From NCBI GenBank assembly GCA_017849455.1, contig JAFIGX010000011.1:62001-126000 (forward strand): DNA of 64,000 nucleotides, written 5' to 3'. A program made the position numbers and the translations under genes. The notes under the pieces were generated by a model. That model had not been told where the DNA came from, did no database searches, and saw only the letters and a list, made by a program, of their open reading frames with translations. Of this stretch, positions 33,255-42,736 are shown piece after piece (positions within the stretch are counted from its first letter, which is position 1; every line of letters begins with the position of its first letter). This stretch comes from Pseudobacter sp. GTDB lineage: Bacteria > Bacteroidota > Bacteroidia > Chitinophagales > Chitinophagaceae.

Positions 33255-34985
33255 CTAACTCAGGTACCTCGCCACGATCGGTACTCTCCGTCCTATCCCG
33301 AACGCTTTGCAGCTTACCCGGATGATAGGGCAGAATTGGTTTCGTTTATACTCGCTCGTGTTGACCAGCTTCAGTATCCGCTTCACCAACGCTTCGTCGA
33401 TGCCCATGGATATGATCTCTTTTGGGCCCTGTCTTCTTTCTATGTACTGATACAATACCTTATCGAGTACCGGGTATTCAGGCAGGCTGTCGCTGTCTTT
33501 CTGATCAGGCCGCAACTCGGCGGAAGGTGGTTTCTGAATAATATTTTCCGGGATGATCTCTCCATTGCGGTTGATGTATTCCGCCAGCGCATATACCTGC
33601 ATTTTATAAACATCCCCCAGCACGCTGAGACCTCCGGCCATATCTCCGTACAATGTTCCATAGCCTGTGCTCAATTCACTTTTGTTGGAAGTGTTGAGAA
33701 GGATATATCCGAATTTATTGGCGATGGCCATGAGCAGATTGCCTCTTGTTCTACTCTGGATATTTTCTTCCGCCAGGCTAAATGGCAGGTCTTTGAACAC
33801 AGGTTTGAGTGTGGAAAGAAAACTGTCGTAAATATCCTTGATCGGGATGATATCGTAAGGATTGCCCAGGTTCCTGCTCAGTTGTTCCGCATCGGTCACC
33901 GAGTGACTGGTGGAATAATGTGATGGCATGAGAATGGCGCGTACATTGTCTTTGCCCAATGCCTCACAGGCAAGGGCCAGCGTTACAGCGCTGTCGATAC
34001 CGCCGGAAGAACCGAGGATCGCCTTGGAGAATCCCATCTTACGGAAGTAATCGCGGATGCCGAGCAAGAGTGCCTGATAGATCTCGCCGATATTTTTTTC
34101 TGCGGTGAGGTATTCAATGATCTTATCCGGATCACTGATCTTCGATACGCGCATTTCCTTATCGAGCTCAACAGCCTGCAATTTCTGATTCGATCGGGGG
34201 CTGCGGGGGCCAGATTTTTGTACCTCCACATCGTCCGTATTCACGATCGTAAAATCTTCCTCAAAATATTTCATTTCTTTTACCACGTGACCTTGCGCGT
34301 CCATTACGAGGCTGCCACCGTCGAATACCACTTCAGTCTGGGAACCGATGGCATTGCAATAGAACATGGGCAGTTTATATTTGAGCACATTGGCCCTGAT
34401 CACTTCGAGACGGTCTACATCATGGTCATAATCGAACGGTGAAGCTGAAATATTGATCATGAGATCGGGTTGCTGCCCCATCAGCTTATCCATCGGGCAG
34501 ATGCGGTAGAGTGGATTATCGCCCAGGTTCCAGATATCTTCGCAAATAGTCAGGGCAATTTTTTTCCCTTTGAAGGAGATCACCTGCCAGTTGAATGACG
34601 GCTCGAAATAACGGTACTCATCGAACACGTCATAGGTAGGTAACAAGGTTTTATGGGCCACTCCCAATACCTGTTTTTCGTATAGGAACCAGGCAGCATT
34701 GAAGAGGTCTTTCCCTTCTTTGTCGGGATTGCGTTGAGGACAGCCTACGATCACGCCAATATCTTCCGTATGTTCTTTGATGATGTCGATGGCCTTGTAA
34801 CATTCCTGGATAAAATCGTTGAATTCCAGGAAATCACGGGGAGGGTAACCACAGATGCTTAGTTCGGAAAAGACCACCAGGTCGGCGCCGCGCGATTTGG
34901 CATACTGAATAGCTCCTATGATCTTCCGTGTATTATCTTCAAAATGCCCTATATGATAGTTCTGCTGGGCTAATGCGATCTTCAT
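33255..34985 (-). CDS. nadE: Glutamine-dependent NAD+ synthetase
   Basis: A 576-residue two-domain enzyme that makes NAD+ from deamido-NAD+, ATP and glutamine, the last step of NAD synthesis. The N-terminal nitrilase/amidase domain (~1-260) holds the glutaminase triad: E41 (SELSICGYPP), the Lys in HKTLLP, and the Cys in TICEDIW. The C-terminal synthetase domain has the pyrophosphatase motif SSGGIDSAV and the ammonia-channel-side stretch NTSNKSELSTGYGT. It is divergent from gldB with a 79-base gap. A -7 element sits only four bases before the ATG, so the transcript may be nearly leaderless. Confidence 0.95.
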   Translation of the reverse strand: MKIALAQQNYHIGHFEDNTRKIIGAIQYAKSRGADLVVFSELSICGYPPRDFLEFNDFIQECYKAIDIIKEHTEDIGVIVGCPQRNPDKEGKDLFNAAWFLYEKQVLGVAHKTLLPTYDVFDEYRYFEPSFNWQVISFKGKKIALTICEDIWNLGDNPLYRICPMDKLMGQQPDLMINISASPFDYDHDVDRLEVIRANVLKYKLPMFYCNAIGSQTEVVFDGGSLVMDAQGHVVKEMKYFEEDFTIVNTDDVEVQKSGPRSPRSNQKLQAVELDKEMRVSKISDPDKIIEYLTAEKNIGEIYQALLLGIRDYFRKMGFSKAILGSSGGIDSAVTLALACEALGKDNVRAILMPSHYSTSHSVTDAEQLSRNLGNPYDIIPIKDIYDSFLSTLKPVFKDLPFSLAEENIQSRTRGNLLMAIANKFGYILLNTSNKSELSTGYGTLYGDMAGGLSVLGDVYKMQVYALAEYINRNGEIIPENIIQKPPSAELRPDQKDSDSLPEYPVLDKVLYQYIERRQGPKEIISMGIDEALVKRILKLVNTSEYKRNQFCPIIRVSCKAFGIGRRVPIVARYLS

Positions 34986-34989
34986 ACAT

Positions 34990-34997
34990 CAAATTTA
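34990..34997 (-). promoter_or_regulatory. Promoter -7 element of nadE
   Basis: On the minus strand TAAATTTG (34997 to 34990) is an exact TAnnTTTG match. The ATG follows after only four bases, so transcription would start at or beside the start codon. Confidence 0.45.
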
Positions 34998-35016
34998 AGC
35001 TTTACCACCCTTATTT

Positions 35017-35045
35017 TTTGCATTTACTTCACAACATTATATTTG
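35017..35045 (+). promoter_or_regulatory. Promoter of gldB
   Basis: TTTG at 35017-35020 and TATATTTG at 35038-35045 (exact TAnnTTTG) are 17 bases apart. The start would be near 35051, about 14 bases before the ATG at 35065. Confidence 0.6.
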
Positions 35046-35064
35046 TCGTAAACGTTTGAGTGAC

Positions 35065-36105
35065 ATGAAAAAAACGGGTTATTTACTGCTCATCGCCCTG
35101 AGCCTGGCAGCTTGCCGGGACAAAGGAATTCCCGATGTTTCCAATATCAGGATCGAGCTGACGGTACGTAGGTTCGAGAAGGATTTTTTTGCAATGGACA
35201 CCACCCGCCTGTTGCCTTCCCTTCAACAGTTAACGCAGAAGTACCCGGGATTCGTGCCCGATTTTGCGCAGCATATACTGGGATTGCCGCCCGTTCCCGA
35301 TTCATCCACGCAAGCCCTCTTGATGACCAGGCAATTCCTCAAAGACTATACTCCTGTCAAAGATTCAGCCGATAAATTGTTCGCGCGTTTCGATAAGTAT
35401 GAAAAAGAGATAAAACAGGGATTGCAGTTCGTGAAATATTATTTCCCCTCCTATCCATTGCCCGGCAGCCTGATCACTTTCATCGGCCCGATCGATGCCT
35501 ATGCAGAAGCTTCCCTGGGCGGCTATGGCGACGTGATCACCAAAGACGGACTGGCAGTGGGCCTGCAATTGCACATGGGGAAAGATTATTCGATCTACAA
35601 ATCTCAAATGGGCCAGTCGCTCTACCCGGAATATATTTCCCGCCGCTTCACACCCGATTATATTACCGTGAATTGCATGAAGAATATCATCGACGATATC
35701 TATCCTGAGAAAAAAGGGAGCAGAACATTGATCGAGCAGATGGTAGAGAAAGGCAAACGACTTTACCTGCTGGAGAAATTCATGCCTTATACTCCCGATA
35801 GCATCCGGATCGGCTATACAGATTACCAGTTGAAGGGATGTTATAAAAATGAGGGCAGGATCTGGAATTTCTTTCTCACCAACAGCCTCCTGCTGAACAG
35901 CGAGCCGGCCCTGACCAAGGAATATGTCAGTGATGGCCCCAACACGCAGGCAATTGGTGAGGGTTCGCCCGGCAATATCGGTCTATTTGTGGGGCAGCAG
36001 ATCGTAAAAAAGTATCTCTCGAAAAATCCCTCCCTAAGCCTTCAGGAGCTTTTGCAAACAGATGCGAAAAAGATCTATGAAGAAAGCAGGTACAAACCGG
36101 GCTAG
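35065..36105 (+). CDS. gldB: Gliding motility lipoprotein GldB
   Basis: A 346-residue lipoprotein (lipobox LAAC, lipidated cysteine near residue 17) of the GldB family. The family is an essential gliding or cell-envelope lipoprotein in Flavobacterium and is also kept in non-gliding Bacteroidota. Internal features include the acidic VRRFEKDFFAMDT opening and the conserved late GRIWNFFL and GSPGNIGLFVGQQIVKKYL regions. The ATG at 35065 is used because an in-frame TTG at 35056 lies at the expected transcript start. The divergent nadE neighbour is the common partner of gldB in Bacteroidota. No gldC gene follows. Confidence 0.9.
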   Translation: MKKTGYLLLIALSLAACRDKGIPDVSNIRIELTVRRFEKDFFAMDTTRLLPSLQQLTQKYPGFVPDFAQHILGLPPVPDSSTQALLMTRQFLKDYTPVKDSADKLFARFDKYEKEIKQGLQFVKYYFPSYPLPGSLITFIGPIDAYAEASLGGYGDVITKDGLAVGLQLHMGKDYSIYKSQMGQSLYPEYISRRFTPDYITVNCMKNIIDDIYPEKKGSRTLIEQMVEKGKRLYLLEKFMPYTPDSIRIGYTDYQLKGCYKNEGRIWNFFLTNSLLLNSEPALTKEYVSDGPNTQAIGEGSPGNIGLFVGQQIVKKYLSKNPSLSLQELLQTDAKKIYEESRYKPG

Positions 36106-36116
36106 GTGCTACCATT

Positions 36117-36605
36117 TCAGGACCCTGCCTTTTTGGAAATCTTCCTACGCAGTAATTGACGCACTTCCTGCTGATCGGTAATATCCTTGAAGGCATCCTT
36201 GGGCACCAGGAAAAAAGAACGGGGATCGAAATATAAATGGAAGAAATAAGGGCTTTCTATGAAATTGCTGAAGTTGCCCCAGGCCCAGCTTTTGGCGCCC
36301 CTCTCCGTTTCGAGCACGATCGATTCTTCATCGAAATGCATGATAAAATGGTCCCGGAATGTGAGGGAGCGACGGTAAATGCTGCCTGGCAATAAACGCC
36401 AGATCACCAGCATGAGAATAAACCACAGCAGTGAAAATACCAGGAACGACAGTGCCTGGATCTTCTTCATACCGAATAATACGGCTGAGGAAATTGCAAA
36501 AACATTTATGAGGACCAGCAGTGTCTTGATCTCAGGACGCATTAGAAAATGATAGCGTAGAGCCTGTATAACCTGCTTTTTGTCGTACCCGAAATGAACC
36601 GTCAT
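36117..36605 (-). CDS. YcxB-like membrane protein
   Basis: A 162-residue protein with two membrane helices (about residues 28-44 and 49-70) followed by a small cytoplasmic beta domain with W-rich strands (SWAWGNFSNFIESPYFFHLYF). This matches the YcxB-like C-terminal domain pattern. The ATG at 36605 is used in place of an in-frame TTG six bases earlier. It converges on gldB with an 11-base gap. Function is unknown for the family. Confidence 0.75.
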   Translation of the reverse strand: MTVHFGYDKKQVIQALRYHFLMRPEIKTLLVLINVFAISSAVLFGMKKIQALSFLVFSLLWFILMLVIWRLLPGSIYRRSLTFRDHFIMHFDEESIVLETERGAKSWAWGNFSNFIESPYFFHLYFDPRSFFLVPKDAFKDITDQQEVRQLLRRKISKKAGS

Positions 36606-36662
36606 TCGCAAGCATTAAGGTGGTAAAAATAAGGAATAAAAAAACACCATACATTTGATGCG

Positions 36663-37721
36663 ATGAGGTATTCCAATCTTCCATGCAGCTTGCTGGCCCT
36701 CTGCCTGTTGATGGCATCATGCAGGCCCGGACATCAGGAACATGACACGGGCAGAGGATTTTATTATTGGAAATCGGTAGCCGCACTGAACGGCCCCGAA
36801 CAGGCAGCCATTGAAAAGTGGCAGGTACAAAAAATTTACATTAAATTCTTCGATGTGCTGTGGAATGCGCCGCGCCAAACTCCTGTGCCGGTGGCCAAGG
36901 TTCGTTTTGCAGACAGCACCTTATCATTCCTGCGCCGGCATTCGGTCCGGGTGATTCCCACTGTGTTCATCACCAATGAAAGTCTTCAGAACATCGATCC
37001 GGTGAAGACTATCGATCTGGCCCGCAGGATCATACAACTCCTGCAGGCCACTATTCTTGACAATGATCTCTCCGGGGCCATCGATGAGGTTCAGATCGAT
37101 TGCGACTGGACAGCTTCCACCAAAGAAAAATATTTTTCATTATTGCAAACCATCCGGGATTCGGAGCTTTTAAAAGGCCGGGCACTGTCGGCCACCATCC
37201 GGCTCTACCAATGCAAATACAGCATGAAAACAGGTGTGCCGCCCGTGCAGCGTGGGCTGCTGATGTGTTACAATATGGGTAACCTGAAAGATCCTCATAC
37301 CACCAATTCCATCATCGATCCGGCAGAGCTGAAAAAATATATCGGCCAGCTCCATCGGTATCCCCTGCCGCTCGATATCGGATTACCCCTTTTCCAGTGG
37401 AAAGTGTTATACAGGAATGGCCAGTATAAAGGGTTGTTGCAGGAGCTTCCCGATTCATTGTTGCTACCTGCCATTGCTAACAGGAAGGGAAATACGTTTG
37501 AAATTTTGAAAGACACATTAATTCAACAATATGAATTGAAAAAAGCTGATCTGGTTCGGCAGGAAGACAGTAACTTTGGGTCCATCATGCAAGCGGCCGG
37601 TCTCCTTAAACCACAACTGGCCACTCGACATTTTTCAGTAGTGCTCTTTCACCTTGATCCATTAACTCTCCATAGCTATACAGACTATGAACTGGAAAAA
37701 ATTTTTAATAGTTTGCGTTAA
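36663..37721 (+). CDS. DUF3142-like lipoprotein
   Basis: A 352-residue lipoprotein (LMASC, lipidated Cys20). The body looks like a TIM-barrel glycoside-hydrolase-like fold: YYWKSV at the first strand, the YIKFFDV strand, and VQIDCDWTASTKEKYFSLLQTIR (about residues 143-165), which strongly recalls DUF3142. The following strands ALSATIRLYQ, MCYNMG and LDIGLPLFQWKV fit a barrel. Family assignment rests on this motif. The last 35 bases overlap the start of the next gene, so the two are tightly coupled. Probably a periplasmic or surface sugar-active or scaffold protein; substrate unknown. Confidence 0.7.
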   Translation: MRYSNLPCSLLALCLLMASCRPGHQEHDTGRGFYYWKSVAALNGPEQAAIEKWQVQKIYIKFFDVLWNAPRQTPVPVAKVRFADSTLSFLRRHSVRVIPTVFITNESLQNIDPVKTIDLARRIIQLLQATILDNDLSGAIDEVQIDCDWTASTKEKYFSLLQTIRDSELLKGRALSATIRLYQCKYSMKTGVPPVQRGLLMCYNMGNLKDPHTTNSIIDPAELKKYIGQLHRYPLPLDIGLPLFQWKVLYRNGQYKGLLQELPDSLLLPAIANRKGNTFEILKDTLIQQYELKKADLVRQEDSNFGSIMQAAGLLKPQLATRHFSVVLFHLDPLTLHSYTDYELEKIFNSLR

Positions 37722-40101
37722 CCTGGCCTGCGTGGCCTTTCCTTATAATATCATCGGTTGTGCCGGCGGCGACGCTGACCCTTATGATTATTATGTTTCT
37801 TTCTTCAGCAAGAATACCAGCGCTGCGCCTGGTTTCCAGCCTTTCTATTTTACCAATGTCCAGTTCCTCTACAGTGAAAAAGAGCCCGTCAATACGGCCA
37901 CTGCTACTGCGGCTGAATGGGCTGCTTATGGCAATAATGCTTTCTCCGGTAAAGATGCTTATGCCTTCGTGGTGGAGTATGCGAGAAAAGACCTGGCCAA
38001 TCTTTATTATCACCTGGAAAAAAACCAGCCTCTACAGATACCCGATTCCGTGAGCAATAACGGGATGACGAAATTCTTCTCCTCCGGTAAAGACCTCGAA
38101 GCGCTCGGTTATATTTTATATGCCAAACAGGTGGAACCGAATGTAACAGGCGAATGGACAGCCTGGGAACCTATCAGCCGCGACCAGGAAAAAATGGGCA
38201 AACTGATGAAGAATGGCCAGCAACTATATGCAGTGGCGAAAAACAATTTCATCAAACTCCGGCTGGCCTACCAGGTGGCCAGGCTGGCGCATTACAGTGG
38301 CCGTTATACAGAAGCGATCCAGTGGTATGATACAGGGATCAGTGACAATCCTACCCAAAGCGTATTGAAAGACCTGGGCCTCTCTTTAAAGGCAGGGGCC
38401 ATGATGCGGCTCGGCCAAAAACCTGAAGCAGCTTATATCTTCAGCCAGCTCTTCAGCAAAAGCGAGCTGAAACGCATTTCGAATTATATGAGCTTCGACT
38501 GGTGCGTGAAGCGCTTCGATGAAGCCGACAGGAAAAAATGTCTTGCACTTTGCAAAACAGATCTCGAAAAAGCCAATATGCTCGGCCTTTTTGCGCTGGG
38601 CAGCAACAGGGACGAACTGAATGCGCTTAAACGGATCCAGCAACTGGCCCCTAATTCACCATTGCTCGAGATCCTTTTAGTGCGGGAAATGAACAAGCTC
38701 GAAGAATATTACTATACGCCGGCCTTACAATTCCATACCGGGAAAGACAGGATCATGCTGAACTATGCAGAGATCACCACGTCCGACAGCTCCTACCAGG
38801 CTTTTTACAAAGAGACCAAGGCTTTGACCGCATTTTGCCAGGAAGCGGCAAAGCAGGCATCCACACCCAATAAGGCATTGTATTCCCTTACCGCCGCACA
38901 TGCGTCCCTGATCACCGGCGACTATCCCGCAACCCGCAAACTGCTCGATGATACCAAAAAACTAAAGCTCTCGCAACCATTGCAGGACCAATGGGCCATG
39001 ACCAACCTGCTCTGGATCATCAATACCATGCCAACATTCGACAGTAGATCGGAAGAACAATTATTTTCTTCGATGCGCTGGCTGGAAAAGATGGCATCTA
39101 CCGATACCGAGTACGCCAAATTCTATCGCAGGATCTATTCGGAGATCCTGGCCCCCCGCTATCAGCAAATGGAAGTAGCTGCCAGGATAAAATACCTGCT
39201 CTGTATCGGCGTGGCCGACTGGATACAAAAGACCTATGTAAAGGATGGATGGGGTTATTACGGAGGTGCCTTGTCGAAGTTGCGCACCGAGCTATCGGGA
39301 ACAGAGGTGGAACAACTCATCCAATTGATGGAATCGAAAAACCTGAATGCTTTCGAAAAATATATCGTGGAGCATAACAGTTTTTCAAAGAACGACGTGA
39401 ATGATGTGGCAGGCACTTCCTTCCTGCGCCAGTTCGATTATGCCAATGCCATCAAGTGGTTCAGCAAGATCCCGGCAGATTATTATAAAGAAGAACCCTA
39501 CACCACTTACCTGGCCGCCAACCCGTTTGCCGATCTGATCATCGACACACATGCGCCCACCCCTCAGGACACGGTGAGGTATACCAGGCTCAGCTTCAGC
39601 CGCAAAATGCTCCAGTTGGAAACCGACCTGAAAACCGCGTCCGATCCGGAGAAAAAGGCAAAGCTCTATTATGAACTGGCAAAAGGGTATTACCAGATGA
39701 GCTATTATGGGAATAGCTGGTTACTGGTGCAATACTCCTGGAGCAGCAACGAGTCCGTCAGCGATGCCAATCCTTTGAAACCCGGAGAAAAGGAATATTT
39801 TGGCGTTTATAAGGCAGAAGATCATTACCTCAAGGCCTTTGCTCTCACGAAGGACAAGAACCTGAAAGCCCGCTGCCTGTTCATGGCCGCCAAATGCGAT
39901 CAGAAACAGGTCGACATGCCGTTATGGAACGCCAAACAGGATTATAAGGAATATGAGAAAGCCATGACCGCCTATCGCAGAAAACTGATGGTAAGCCCTC
40001 ATTTCACTACGCTTGCCAGGGAATACAGTACCACTCCCTTTTACAAGGAAGCATACAATACCTGCAGTTACCTGAAGGACTTTGTCAGAAAAATAAAATA
40101 G
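37687..40101 (+). CDS. 804-residue exported helical-repeat protein, unknown function
   Basis: An 804-residue protein with an export signal and a cysteine shortly after (IIGCAGGDADPYDYYVSFF), so probably a lipoprotein. It continues with TPR-like helix pairs, for example KLRLAYQVARLAHYSGRYTEAIQWYDTGI (about residues 190-220). I know no named family, but the CAGGDxDPYDYY opening is a familiar start in Bacteroidota. Its ATG lies inside the DUF3142-like gene with a 35-base overlap, so the products probably act together in the envelope. No enzyme motif is seen. Confidence 0.75.
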   Translation: MNWKKFLIVCVNLACVAFPYNIIGCAGGDADPYDYYVSFFSKNTSAAPGFQPFYFTNVQFLYSEKEPVNTATATAAEWAAYGNNAFSGKDAYAFVVEYARKDLANLYYHLEKNQPLQIPDSVSNNGMTKFFSSGKDLEALGYILYAKQVEPNVTGEWTAWEPISRDQEKMGKLMKNGQQLYAVAKNNFIKLRLAYQVARLAHYSGRYTEAIQWYDTGISDNPTQSVLKDLGLSLKAGAMMRLGQKPEAAYIFSQLFSKSELKRISNYMSFDWCVKRFDEADRKKCLALCKTDLEKANMLGLFALGSNRDELNALKRIQQLAPNSPLLEILLVREMNKLEEYYYTPALQFHTGKDRIMLNYAEITTSDSSYQAFYKETKALTAFCQEAAKQASTPNKALYSLTAAHASLITGDYPATRKLLDDTKKLKLSQPLQDQWAMTNLLWIINTMPTFDSRSEEQLFSSMRWLEKMASTDTEYAKFYRRIYSEILAPRYQQMEVAARIKYLLCIGVADWIQKTYVKDGWGYYGGALSKLRTELSGTEVEQLIQLMESKNLNAFEKYIVEHNSFSKNDVNDVAGTSFLRQFDYANAIKWFSKIPADYYKEEPYTTYLAANPFADLIIDTHAPTPQDTVRYTRLSFSRKMLQLETDLKTASDPEKKAKLYYELAKGYYQMSYYGNSWLLVQYSWSSNESVSDANPLKPGEKEYFGVYKAEDHYLKAFALTKDKNLKARCLFMAAKCDQKQVDMPLWNAKQDYKEYEKAMTAYRRKLMVSPHFTTLAREYSTTPFYKEAYNTCSYLKDFVRKIK

Positions 40102-40109
40102 GAGATCGA

Positions 40110-40232
40110 CTAGCGAAGCGAGCGGCCGCATTTGGCCTTTCCGTTGGCCGCTTCATAAGTGGTGATATACCTGTTGCAGGAGGCAAAGATCAATACCAGC
40201 GCTAACAGCGCAAGAAATGTTTTCATTTTCAT
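40110..40232 (-). CDS. Small lipoprotein of 40 residues
   Basis: A 40-residue product (MKMKTFLALLALVLIFASC, then a 20-residue polar tail NRYITTYEAANGKAKCGRSL plus a final Arg). The FASC lipobox is strong, and the mature part is only about 22 residues with a second cysteine. It is the kind of short lipoprotein often missed by annotation. The start may be 40232 or 40226. It converges on the 804-residue gene, with an eight-base gap. Function unknown. Confidence 0.6.
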   Translation of the reverse strand: MKMKTFLALLALVLIFASCNRYITTYEAANGKAKCGRSLR

Positions 40233-40680
40233 ACCGTCCAGATTTTGGTTGTAAAGGTCAGGATTAACGCAAGGATAATAGAAATAGTACAAAAATTATA
40301 GTAAAACGGCGGTTAATTTGAAATTTCGAGGGGTTTTACCCACCTGCGCTAAAGCTTCGGCGGGCAAAGCTTGCATAGTATCAGGGTTCCGGCGTTGAAA
40401 ATCATTTAATCATTAGCAAGTTACACCAGGAGGCCGCCGGCCACACAGGCTTTAGAGTAGGAGGCTTGTTCTTTGCGATCTTATATATTATCTTCGCACC
40501 CGAAAATAGCCTAGTGAATAGCCCCCTCCTTAATCTCCATACCTTGAATAGCTACTTACAGGCAACCTCTTTAATCTTGCAATATACCAGCCCGCTTCTG
40601 AGTTATAGCACAAAGATTTAGCATAAGGTCTACCTGTAGATATTACGATCATTACGGATACGACATTTGAACATCATTAT
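40233..40680. other. Long intergenic region before the acyl-transfer cluster
   Basis: No gene is recognised in these 448 bases. Near 40335-40374 is a REP-like GC-rich hairpin sequence. The remainder is mixed composition and contains the unseen promoter of the FkbH-like gene; no exact TAnnTTTG element was found close to its ATG. Confidence 0.45.
40335..40374. repeat. REP-like GC-rich palindromic sequence
   Basis: A stretch with CCCACC facing GGCGGG around GCTAAAGCTTC, followed by a second AAAGCTTGC copy. Sequences of this GCTAAAGCTTCGGCGGGC type are familiar as dispersed intergenic repeats in several bacterial genomes; only one copy lies in this window, so the repeat nature here is inferred. 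Confidence 0.35.
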
Positions 40681-42420
40681 ATGCTTACCGATATCAGGAG
40701 CTTCAATACGCTGAAAAAAAATCTGAAAAGGCCGGTAGACGGCTTGAAGACCATACGCATCGCCATCCTGGCCGATTCAGCCTCCCAGTTCATCAACCAG
40801 GCCATCCGCGGATACGGGCTCGAGAACGGTATCAATTACCAGGTATTCGAGGCCGACTACAACCAGATCGACCTCCAGGTCTTCGATCCGGGTTCCGAGC
40901 TCTACGAATACCAGCCGGATCATGTGATCATCCTGCGCAGCGTGGAAAGGATCATCAAAAAATTCTACAGCCTTTCCAACGCAGAAAAGGAAAATTTCGC
41001 CGCCACCCAGGTGGCCTATATGGACGGGCTTTACCAGCAGATCACGAGCCAGCTCAAAGCCAGGGTGATCAGCAATACCTTCCCCGAGATCAATGACAAC
41101 GTATTCGGGAATTTCGGCACCAAAACGAAGTCTTCTTTCTTATACCAGGTGAAAAAATTCAATCTCTCGCTAATGGAACTCAGCAGCGGGAAAAAGAATT
41201 TCTTCCTGCTCGACCTCGATGCGCTGATCACGAAAAAGGGGTACGATACCAGCTTCGATCCCAAAATGTATGTCAGCGCCGATATGGTGTTCAGCCTGGA
41301 TATTTTGCCATACCTGGCCAAGAATATCCATGATATCATCCAGGCCGTTAGTGGCTCCTTCAAAAAATGTATCATCCTCGACCTCGACAATACCACCTGG
41401 GGAGGCATCATCGGAGATGATGGCATGGAAGGCATCCAGATCGGGGACCTGGGGCTGGGGAAGGTCTTCACCGATCTCCAGTTGTGGGTGAAAGAACTGA
41501 AAAAAAGAGGCATCATCGTGGCGGTTTGCAGCAAGAACACGGAAAGCATCGCCCAGGAGCCTTTTCTCCACCATCCCGATATGAAGCTCCGGATGGAGGA
41601 TATTGCCGTATTCGTGGCCAATTGGGAAACGAAAGTCGATAATATCCGTTATATCCAGGGCATCCTCAATATCAGTTTCGATTCCATGGTTTTCCTGGAC
41701 GATAACCCTTTCGAGCGGGAAATGGTGAAACAGAATATCCCTGAGATCACTGTTCCCAACCTGCCCGAAGACCCTGCGGAATACCTGCCCTACCTTCGCA
41801 GCCTGAATTTATTCGAAACTGCCTCTTTCACGGAAGAGGATGCGCAACGCACCCAGCAATACCAGGAAGAGGCCAAACGAAATATTTTACAAAAAAGCTT
41901 TGCGAATGAAGATGAGTTCCTGAAAAGCCTGGGTATGGAATGTGAGGTAAAACCGTTCGACAGCTTCACCATTCCCCGTATCGCTCAGCTCTCCCAACGG
42001 TCTAACCAGTTCAACCTGCGTACCGTGCGGTATACGGAAGAAGAGATCAGGGAGATCGCGCAGCCGAAAGATCATTATACACTTTCCTTTTCATTGAACG
42101 ATATTTATGGCGACTATGGCCTGATCGCTTTCATCATCCTGGAGAAAAAAGACAGCGATACTTTATTCATCAACAGTTGGATCATGAGCTGCCGTGTATT
42201 GAAAAGAGGAATGGAAGTATTTACACTGCTCTCCATCATCGACCTCGCCAAAGCCAATGGTTTCAAAAAGATCATCGGGGAATATATTCCCACCAAAAAA
42301 AATGAGCTGGTAAAAGATCACTACCAGAAGCTGGGCTTCCAGCCGGCCGGTAACAATTTCTGGGAACTGGACACCACCCGGTTCACAACCGACAAACAAG
42401 TACATATTAAACGCAAATAG
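40681..42420 (+). CDS. FkbH-like HAD-IIIC phosphatase / acyl-ACP synthase
   Basis: A 579-residue cytoplasmic protein with an N-terminal ~220-residue domain, a HAD-IIIC domain (~228-350) and a C-terminal GNAT-like domain (~430-570). HAD motif I is D234-L-D236-NTTWGG, motif II is SKN (284-286), and motif IV is FLDDNPFER (338-346). FkbH-type enzymes convert 1,3-bisphosphoglycerate to glyceryl-S-ACP. An ACP gene starts six bases downstream, so this protein very likely charges that ACP. It heads a four-gene unit with MBOAT and SGNH-like partners. The acyl group is inferred from family knowledge, not shown. Confidence 0.85.
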   Translation: MLTDIRSFNTLKKNLKRPVDGLKTIRIAILADSASQFINQAIRGYGLENGINYQVFEADYNQIDLQVFDPGSELYEYQPDHVIILRSVERIIKKFYSLSNAEKENFAATQVAYMDGLYQQITSQLKARVISNTFPEINDNVFGNFGTKTKSSFLYQVKKFNLSLMELSSGKKNFFLLDLDALITKKGYDTSFDPKMYVSADMVFSLDILPYLAKNIHDIIQAVSGSFKKCIILDLDNTTWGGIIGDDGMEGIQIGDLGLGKVFTDLQLWVKELKKRGIIVAVCSKNTESIAQEPFLHHPDMKLRMEDIAVFVANWETKVDNIRYIQGILNISFDSMVFLDDNPFEREMVKQNIPEITVPNLPEDPAEYLPYLRSLNLFETASFTEEDAQRTQQYQEEAKRNILQKSFANEDEFLKSLGMECEVKPFDSFTIPRIAQLSQRSNQFNLRTVRYTEEEIREIAQPKDHYTLSFSLNDIYGDYGLIAFIILEKKDSDTLFINSWIMSCRVLKRGMEVFTLLSIIDLAKANGFKKIIGEYIPTKKNELVKDHYQKLGFQPAGNNFWELDTTRFTTDKQVHIKRK

Positions 42421-42426
42421 TGAATT

Positions 42427-42672
42427 ATGGAACAAAGCCAAATCTTACAGCAGCTGAATGATATTTTTAAGGATGTGCTCGACAATGATGATATTGTTCT
42501 TACCGATATTACCACGGCCAATGATATCGAAGAATGGGATTCGCTCTATCATATCCAGTTGGTAGTGGCCATCGAAAAACATTTCAAGATAAAATTCACG
42601 GCTTCGGAGATCCAGAGCTGGAAGAATGTGGGCGATATGGCAAATGCCGTGAAAAGCAAGCTGGCAGCTTAA
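42427..42672 (+). CDS. Acyl carrier protein
   Basis: An 81-residue acyl carrier protein. The phosphopantetheine attachment serine is S39 in EEWDSL, and the helices around it (IVLTDITTANDIEEWDSLYH; IQLVVAIEKHFKIKF) are typical. It is not the fatty-acid AcpP, which has DSLDTVE, and it lies between the FkbH-like gene (6 bases upstream) and the MBOAT gene (64 bases downstream). It should carry the acyl unit made by the FkbH-like protein to the membrane transferase. Confidence 0.92.
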   Translation: MEQSQILQQLNDIFKDVLDNDDIVLTDITTANDIEEWDSLYHIQLVVAIEKHFKIKFTASEIQSWKNVGDMANAVKSKLAA

Positions 42673-42736
42673 TGCGTCCTGTATGGCTTTACAGCAACCC
42701 TTTTAACCCTTTTACCAGGCAATAAATCCCGGTTGA

